Assembly: GCA_031308135.1 (NCBI GenBank)
Contig: JAHLJT010000631.1
Coordinates: forward strand, 173,311,282-173,375,281
DNA: 64,000 nt
Reading direction: 5' to 3'
From: Acheta domesticus
Taxonomy: Eukaryota; Arthropoda; Insecta; Orthoptera; Gryllidae
Positions 39,126 to 48,100 of the stretch are shown in pieces. The position numbers and the translations under genes are program-made. A model generated the notes under the pieces. That model ran no database searches and had not been told where the DNA came from. It saw only the letters and a list, made by a program, of their open reading frames with translations. Positions within the stretch are counted from its first letter, which is position 1. Every line of letters starts with the position of its first letter.

Positions 39126-42100
39126 GGATTTCGACAAAAACAGAGATTTTAGTCAAAAACGTCCGTAACGTGTACGTGTCTGTTCACAACAGCGTAAAAC
39201 ATGCACAAGATTTTTCTAAAAATGGATATTTGCTGATTGATTTTGACCGAACTCTAGTGAAATCTATTTGAACTGGATCCTTTAATTTTGAGGGTACTTA
39301 CAAACCCCAAGACACTGTACAAATTTTATCAAATGTGGCATCTGAGAAGATCTCGAAAATTTCAAAAGTTGATGTTTAAGTGATTTTTTTCCACCTTATA
39401 CTGAAGTATAGGTTGGAAAAGGGTTAGAAATGCCTCGACATAATTATCTCGAATTTTCGATCGTAAAATCGTGTTTAAGATATTTTGAGGCGTAACTTCG
39501 CACACAGGACAGAATTAAGATCTAGCGTTCCCACGCGAGAACACTTTCATGTTAAGCCCCAGCCTCTTCCCTAACCTTCCATTTACAGATTAATTCTATA
39601 AAGCGTATAAATTTTTTTCAAGTACTTCTTATCTTCCGTCACTAGTTCTTATATCACCCACGTATTTTAACACATACTTGTACAACACACTTTTGACAAC
39701 ACAAACTATTCTTAGAATGTCGAATATCTCATTCTCGTTTTGGAGTTATAAAACTAAACAGGTTTAAACAAAGCTGCCCAAAGTCAATTTCGCAATTTTA
39801 GTAGCGCTTAAACGCCATTTTCTTGAAAACAGATAGGAATTTTTAAAGGAAAATTGCCATATAGGACGAGGTTTTTGTGTTCTTTAATATTTTAAAATTA
39901 AAGTTTCCGTTCTACTATAAGGAAACCGAAAAATTAAACTGTCAAAAACATGTAGTTTGGGCGGCGATCGATGGCGGCTGGCACGAGTATGTTGCAATTC
40001 CGAATGGCTAGCCGAGACCGAAGGAAATAGAAAACTAATATGGGAAAGTCTGTGCCATTCTGTAGCATCACTAGTTTTAGACAACTTTACTGACATTCAT
40101 ATTATTTTAATTCAAGTACCAAATCACTTAGTGATACGTTAAGGTCAATAGTAGCAGATGCGGTGAGACGAAAGTCTTTTGTTTTCTTTGTTACATTCAC
40201 ATATTTAGTGAGATTCCTCTCACTTTTAGCTAAAAAGTGCTAAAAATTGAACTTTTAGCATGCTATACATGCCCTCAATGAATCTCGTGCACTAGTGGCT
40301 GTTTAAAAAAAGTCTTTTCCGCACTGTGACGTCACCTTGAAAAAAGTATTTTACGCATGCTGACGACAGTTTTTTCTGATGTTTTAAGAAAAGACCAACT
40401 TCACGCACGCTTAGCAGCACGTAGAAACCCACATTCTTACGATCGTATAAAAAAGTGTTTTAAGGCGGGCTGAAAAAAGCATTTAAATAGCAGAATTTAA
40501 AATTAAATCTTTACTTTAGAAAAATTAGTAGATATATAAATTGTTAAAGGTTGTATTAAACCATTTATGAACTATTGTTAAAAACATTAGAATTAAAATC
40601 ACTGAAATGATTTGTTAAAGCATTTGTTGTGCATTTACAATTTCTCTAAATTTTCAGACACATATTTTGTTTCAATGGATTGAGTTTCAGTCATAATACA
40701 CTAATTTAATTTAATTGCTGTAAAATAGAATCACTTACTTCACCTTTACTTAAAAAAAATCGCCTGAGTTTCTGAACATGATTTGATGCTTTAGCCACAC
40801 TCGGAAGAGATCTTTCCTGTGCCACTGACAAATTTTCATCATCGTCACCAGATGCGTCATCTTGTTTGTCCGAGTACTTCAGCGACGATGTCAATAAGCT
40901 TCAATAAGCTCACTACACACTACATCATCTTCGTCTATGTTAACGAAGCCCTCGTAAGAGATACCAAGATCTGACACAAAACACTCCCAGTCGCCAACGC
41001 ATGGCAGGCCTTTGATAACAGTTTCGTCGGCACTTTTACAATTGGCGTCTTTTTTTAACGAATACAAAATTCTTGATTTTTTAAAATTGTTTCTTCTTTT
41101 ACCAGAACTCAAGCTTTAGTGAGGTTTGAAGAACGTCAAGTTATTTTAAAAATGTTGAAATCTCCAATAAATCTCCAATCTCCAAATTCTCGTCCAATAA
41201 ACGTCTATGGAAATGTTTAATTTTTTCTACTCCCGTTGTATAAAGCTGTCATCGGATGGCATAATGATGGTCATTTCGACACAGTTTTCATTATAATACA
41301 GGTTCTTAACCAATCACAGAGACGCTTACAAACCAAGTATTGGCACTTCTTTAATCATTGAGAATCGTTGCTGAAATGTTTCGTTCGAGTGTGTATATTA
41401 AAATCGCATTTAATATTATATTATGCTTCTCAGTTTTAATTTCTTTTATTGGTAGTAATTTTTACGTGAAATATTATTTAAAATAAATTTGATCATAATT
41501 TCACTTTGATCCTGTATGACTAGCGCAGTGGAGTTGAGTGACGTCAGATCTGAACGGAAGTAATTTTGTGTTGCTGCTGCCGTGTGGCTGTCCTTAAAAA
41601 TCGGCCAATTCTTTAGTTTAAAATATTTAATGAATGGTAGTTCTTTCTGGTGGTGTTGACGTTTCCAGAAATGAGAGGAATTGCGAAAATGGTGACGTTG
41701 GAATATTATTCCCGCAACTTTTGCAGTCCCTTGCAGTCGCTCTGGTAAAACAAAGCCACATGCGGGTGTAGGGTAGAGAGGTGTCCGCTAGGTGGCCTTG
41801 GCTGAATCTTGCATGTCGAGTGCCACGAAACGATTCAGTGGAGAAGTTTAACTTATAAAAGTTACCATAAGTCGTAGAAAAAGTACTGTATGAAACTCGA
41901 TGTAATGGGTATTAATACTGAAATGTACTAACAATGTCTCGTCATAGACTATTACGAGATCGTTGATATCATTCACCTTAGGACGGTTATAATCGTGACC
42001 CGTTCCGAATTTATAGTAAAATTTTGGGCGCCAGGTACAGGTTACGTTAATTAAAACCAATGCTTCCACAGCTATTTTTAACAAATGAATAAATGTCCGG

Positions 42101-45100
42101 CTAGCTGGGTCAATGGGTCCCGCTATGGATAATCGCTATCGCCTAGATAGCCGATTACTTCATCTGCCAACTATACAATATGGCGAGGAATCTGAAAGGG
42201 AATAATTATCTATCTCTAACTACTTAACAATTGTGATTGACCAAATGAAAATCTTTTCATTTCCAAAAGAGAAATTTAACAATTTATTTACTTCTATTGA
42301 CAATTGTTTTGTCTTTAGGTCATGACCTCGTTTTAAAATAATACCTTTGTACTGCAGTACTGATCTAACGTCTTGATCTACGACGCCCCGCAGTATCTTC
42401 CCACTTGAATGCAGATGAACCCAAGTCCATCTTCTTTCTTCTGATCTTGCGACACTGCCGACGAATCTAGCCCTCACTACCTAGAATATCTATTGGTTCT
42501 TACGTGATATTTAATGTTCCTAGTCCTTCCCAACTAGTGGTAAAACATTAAAGTCCAACACCGCAATATAAAAGAAACTTTCAAAGTCCTCATCGAATTT
42601 ACCTCTGCCCATCAACTTTCAGAGTCCGAAAAACTATTGAGTCTTACGTCAAAACTTACAAGACCCTCTCCCCTGATGTTAATCTCGCGAGCGATCTGTA
42701 CTACTCGACGACCTCTATCAGAATGTCCTTTTCTCCACCGTTTTTCCGCCCTCAGCGCTTCGGTATCCGTTCTTCGTTCCTCTTTTTTAAAACAAAACGA
42801 CAAAATTCGACAGTCTATTCTCCCGTAGCCAATCCATTCATCTCTTATCAAACCGAGTAGTCACGCCCTCGATAGTCATTCCTTTTCAGACCAATCCCAC
42901 ATTATTTTATTCGTCTTTCTAGCCAGCGCCCCCACCTATTCAAGGCCTGACTGTAGTTTATTGACCTTGCCAACCATTACGCCGGCGTTGCTAAGGCTAT
43001 ATATTGCCATTTGCAGACCCTTTTACCCAACCCATTTACAGCCAATGTTATTGACAGAATATATAATATTTTGGTATATCACAATACACTCGCGTGAGAT
43101 TTACGATACTCGCTCGTATCGTAATATCACACTCGTGTATTAATACCCATAATTTCATTATTGTTTCATAATGTACTATTATTACATCTTGGTCCATAGG
43201 AAGAAAAACTGATGTCATAATATCTGGGAAACAAATTCTTCGCATTTTTCTTGAGCGGAATGTTGTTGTGGGCAGTGCAGATGTTAATAAAGAGTAAAAT
43301 ATTTCGTTTTTCTTTTCCAAATATTTTATTTATTTTCAAAAGCCACTTCTCGAAAATATCACTTGTCATTCAAACTTTTGAACTAGATACACAGTTTACT
43401 GGCTTTTTTTATGTTCTTAAAACATCGTGTCTTAGCCGATTTTCCAACCATCAACAAAGGTAGTTTCTCCGATCCATCCATGTTTGCTCCAACAGCTGCA
43501 TAACTCTCTTTGCTAAATTTCCCTCCATGGTATTTCTCATCTTTAAATGCAAGAGTTTTATCAGGGATGAGCTTATAAAAGAGACTCGTCAACATACAAA
43601 ATATTTTTGGGTTCCCTGTCGTTTGGATCTTCTCTTCCAAGTCTTTCTACTACTGTTCAGCTTCATGCAGATCCACAGCGCCACTTTCATCGCAAATTGA
43701 TTTAAAAGAAATTCTATTTCGCTCTTTAAAGCTACCCTGGGCTTACTTTGAAATCATTTTTACCCAATTCAGAGGCAAAATGCTCAGATTTCCATCTTAA
43801 AAGATATTCACTTAATGGAATTTCTCGAGCTTACTTCAACCATTTTAAAACACAGTTGTTCACATCTGGATTGTCCAGTGCTCTTGACCTTCTCCTGCTT
43901 TTTCAATCTCACTTTCACTGCTCAAATTCTTTTTTCAATTTTTTTTAAATGTTTGCAAAGAGTTGGGAGGGATTTCAAAGTTCTTAGCGAACTCTGATTT
44001 CTTTAATATTTTTTCCACTTCCTTAATGACCGTTTCTTTTTCTGTGAACGTTACAGATTTATAAGTCCTTGGCTTTGACATCATTGCTCTACGCACGCAC
44101 AAAGAGAGAACAAACAAAAATTTAAATAAAATTCCTGCTTATCTCACACGAAAATCACTATGTGCACCACTGACGGGACCACTGAAGGGATTGTCGAGAG
44201 GGGAAGAGAAGGAAGAGACTTACCAGGAACGTAAGGGATAAGGACAGAGAGGGGTGCTGCACGCTGACCGCTTTTTAACGCTGCCTTGCCTGTTCTCGAA
44301 TTCCAAGATTTCAAATCCTCTCTTACGGAGGAAAAAACTTGGAATTCTCAAAAAAAAATTCGAATTACCCACGATATTTTAACATCGTTTAAATATAAAA
44401 TCCTACGGACCAAAGAGAAATTTCGAATTAAAGAAGATTTCAAATTAAAAAAGTTCGAATTATCGAAGTTAGATTGTACTACACGCAGATTTCTATCTCA
44501 AAATCGGGACGTCTATACAGATGGATGGATATATCCCGCATAACATGGTCACTTAGAAGATTCTGAACCTACACTTGGTAAATTCGACAGGGACAAATCG
44601 AGTTGTGAGCGCTATTTTTATTAAAACTGAATCGTTGCAAATTATTTATGTTTTTGGAACCTCCTGCTTATTGATATTTAAATAAAGCAATATTTGATAT
44701 TTTTTTGTTTTTATGGACACAACTATTTCGAATTATTCTTATGTTTAGTTTATCTTAAGTTTATGGAAATATTAAAACTTTTCCTGCAAATATTTCCCTT
44801 CTTGTTCATATACATCGTACGCGGATGATTTTGTGCTGAAGCGTTTTTGGCAAGAACATAAACTCCTAAGGCTACGACCAGGGTTCAAACCGTAGGATGG
44901 GTATTATTCATTCTTTCCTTATTTATTCTGTAATAGAGAAACGTGCTCTTAAAATATATACAAGGTCAACATTAATTAAACACTCAAGAATTTCGAAAAT
45001 TGCAAAATCGCTTTTTTAAGAGATGACTGAAGAATTATTACGATATAAGTTGAAATATTATGTTACGCAACCGTTACTATTAATTTCATAAACTATATGC

Positions 45101-48100
45101 TGTTGAATCTCCTCTAGTTAATATTTAGTTTATTTTCATTTATCAAGAAACTTCAGAAGAACTATAACCCACTTTACAACAGGAGAGGCACAGCTATTGA
45201 ATATCGTCTTTATCGATCACATGCGTCTTTAACCCCCGTTAATATGCAACCCTACAGGTTTGTTAAGTGCACTTGTACCTACTAATTTGTCAAGAAATTT
45301 AACTTCCTTACAAACGGGTTTTAACATCCTAAGCAATTTGAATGAATCGATCGTGTCGGAACGAGAGGAGGCCTTGAGGTGTTGGACAGTTCACGTTCGG
45401 CTCATATTATAGTTCGTTTCCTGATTTGAAGCAAAGAGCCGACTATCGAAGAAGCACCATATCGTTCTGTAAGTGATTGACTACAATCTGTCAAACATTT
45501 AAAGTGATTTACCTGTTCTTTACATTGGAAGGGCGGGATAGACCTTGGGTCCCCCAAGATGGAGCACCTTCCACCATTACCTGAAGCTGTCTCGTCGGCC
45601 CTTCAAACTGTGTACAACTGCGATCCATATCAGAACGTCTCTACTGAAGGTATATATCGACCACAACAAGCAGATAATCCTTTTCTCACGTAGTCTTCTA
45701 TGAATTGTGATACAACTGGTGAACTCAATGGACATAATTTATTCAACCAAACTTTTATTTCAAGTTCACAACCAGAACAAATGCCACCAAGCGAACACAT
45801 CAATTATATCCCCTACTCAAAAAATCATCCCCACTCCAACTACACACATCCATTCATCTTTACCAAACAATGATACGATCTATATTAAGTTATACATCTC
45901 CTGTCTGGACCGCAGCATCCAAAACAAATATTCAGAAAATCCAAACTTTCCAAAATAAATTCCTAAGAATAATCACAAAAGCACCCTGGTTCATTCCAAA
46001 CTCTCAAATCCATCAAGAACTCGGTATCACACCTATCACTGTACATTTTTCCCTTCTATCCGCAAAATTCTATAACAAAATTTCTCGAATACCTTCAGCT
46101 ATCCATTTCAAACTTGGCAAACAGAACCCTCATCGTAAACGATTAAAAAGGAAATTACCCAGAGAATTTTTTGACCCTCCTTAAGTAGACTGGAAGCGAT
46201 TAGCCTTTCCGTGCAATACAAAGTGCTTCTGAAAATGTAATAATCACGATAAAAGAAAATATCTTGCAAACTTGCTGTATAAAATAAAGTCAACTACTGT
46301 ACCAGTCGTTCACGGCTGCTGAGGGCCTCAGGCGAAGCAAGAATAAATAAATAAAAAAAAGAACAAATGCAATGCAATCCAAAGCCCGCTAAAAGACAAC
46401 GTAGTGACTTCTCTGCACCTAGTTCTTCGCATAGCACCTATAACGTACCAACAAGCAATAGATTTCAAGGTCTACCTACTGAAGAAACAGAAACACCAGG
46501 CGAAGAAACTAATATCAACATTTCCATACCACCAATTTTCGTATATAATTGTAATAACCATTCGGAGCTAATATCCAAATTAACAGAAATATTACAACAT
46601 AACAAATTTCAAACGAAAGTTCAAGGTGTTTACATAAAAGTGCTTGTAACAACAATTGAAGATTACTCTCAACTGAGAAACAAATTGACAGAAAAAAATT
46701 ATATCATACTTACAATGATCCTACAAAAACAACAATTTCAGTAATCATACGTAATGTACCAACATCCTATTCAGATCTTGAAATACTAAATGAACTTCTT
46801 CGTCTAAATTTCCCTGCCCTCACTGTTATTCGTCTAACAGATGCATCAAAAAATCCATGGCCGTTGATAGCAGTCACATTAACGAAAAACCAAGCTGCCA
46901 AGAAAATATACGAACTGTCATCACTATTTAGTGCCATAGTACAAGTCGAAGAAAGAAGACATCGACCTGGTCCAGTCAGATGCAGAAATTGTCAGACATC
47001 TGGGCACACAAAGAAGAACTGCGGCTTACCTATAGGCTGCGGACGCTGTTCGGCAAATCATGTTATCCCGGAGTGCATTTCTTCTGAAGAAGCCTGCGCA
47101 AATTGTAAGCAAGCTCACGCATCCTCTAGTAAAAAATGTCCTACTTTTATTAATATTTTGAAACAAAAAAATTCCTTTCAGTCCTTTAAATAAAGTAACC
47201 AATCAAGATTCCAGAACAAATGTAAATCAAACTACTACTCACTTCACTAATCAACCTTTTTCTTCTCCACCACCACAGTTAAATAATAATTTTAGATCTC
47301 ATGCCCGTCCTTTTTATTCAGAATAAGTTAAAGAAAATTTATATAACAATCCTTCATTTAATGAACAAAGAAATTCGTTTGCATTATCTATTGTTAGCCA
47401 AATTCAAACTTTAATAACCAAAATGTTATCAAACTTAATTCCCACACTAATTCAAAATATCTTTCAATCCTATAACATAAACTCTCCTTAGTTAATTCGA
47501 AAGAATATGGATATTTCTCAAAAATTTAAAATTCTTTCATGGAATGCAGATGGAATTAAAAATAAAATTCCTTTACTTTCTTATTATCTACAACTGTATA
47601 AAATAGACATAGCATGTATTCAAGAAACTCATCTCTCTCCTACAAATAAATTTTATATTTCTGGTTATTATATTTACAGGTCAGATCGTAAAAATTTAAA
47701 TACTTTTGGCCGTAAAGAAGGAGTAGCATTAAAAACGATTAAAAACTCAATTGAACATTACCAAGTAAATTCTCTTTCTAGCAATGCATTTGAAAATGTA
47801 AGAGTAATAATAAAAACCAAAGAATTAAACTCTTTTTGCATTTCTTCGCTTTATAGGCAACCAAATAAAATATACAGAAGCGGTGATATTTTACCCTTCT
47901 TCCAAGCATACCCCCATACCTTTGTTGCAGGAGATTTTAACGCGAAACATTCTACTTGGGGAAGTCGACTAGATAACACCACTGGATCAACTCTCCTAAA
48001 TGACATAAATAATTACAGTCTAAATATTCACTCCCAAGACTCGCCAACTCATTATTCCTATATTCCTAATATATGTCCAGATATAATAGATTTTGGATTA

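Larger units (their letters stand above)
40700..44476 (-). mobile_element. Decayed pogo/Tigger-type DNA transposon
   Basis: The right end read on the minus strand gives CAATCTAACTTCGATAATTC after a TA, resembling pogo/Tigger terminal repeats. Transposase pieces follow in order on the minus strand: N-terminal helix-turn-helix region (44117-43935), catalytic region (43640-43166), and acidic C-terminal tail (41112-40706). A foreign stretch of up to 2 kb (about 41150-43050) separates the catalytic and C-terminal parts. The matching left terminal repeat was not located, so the left border is approximate. Confidence 0.7.
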
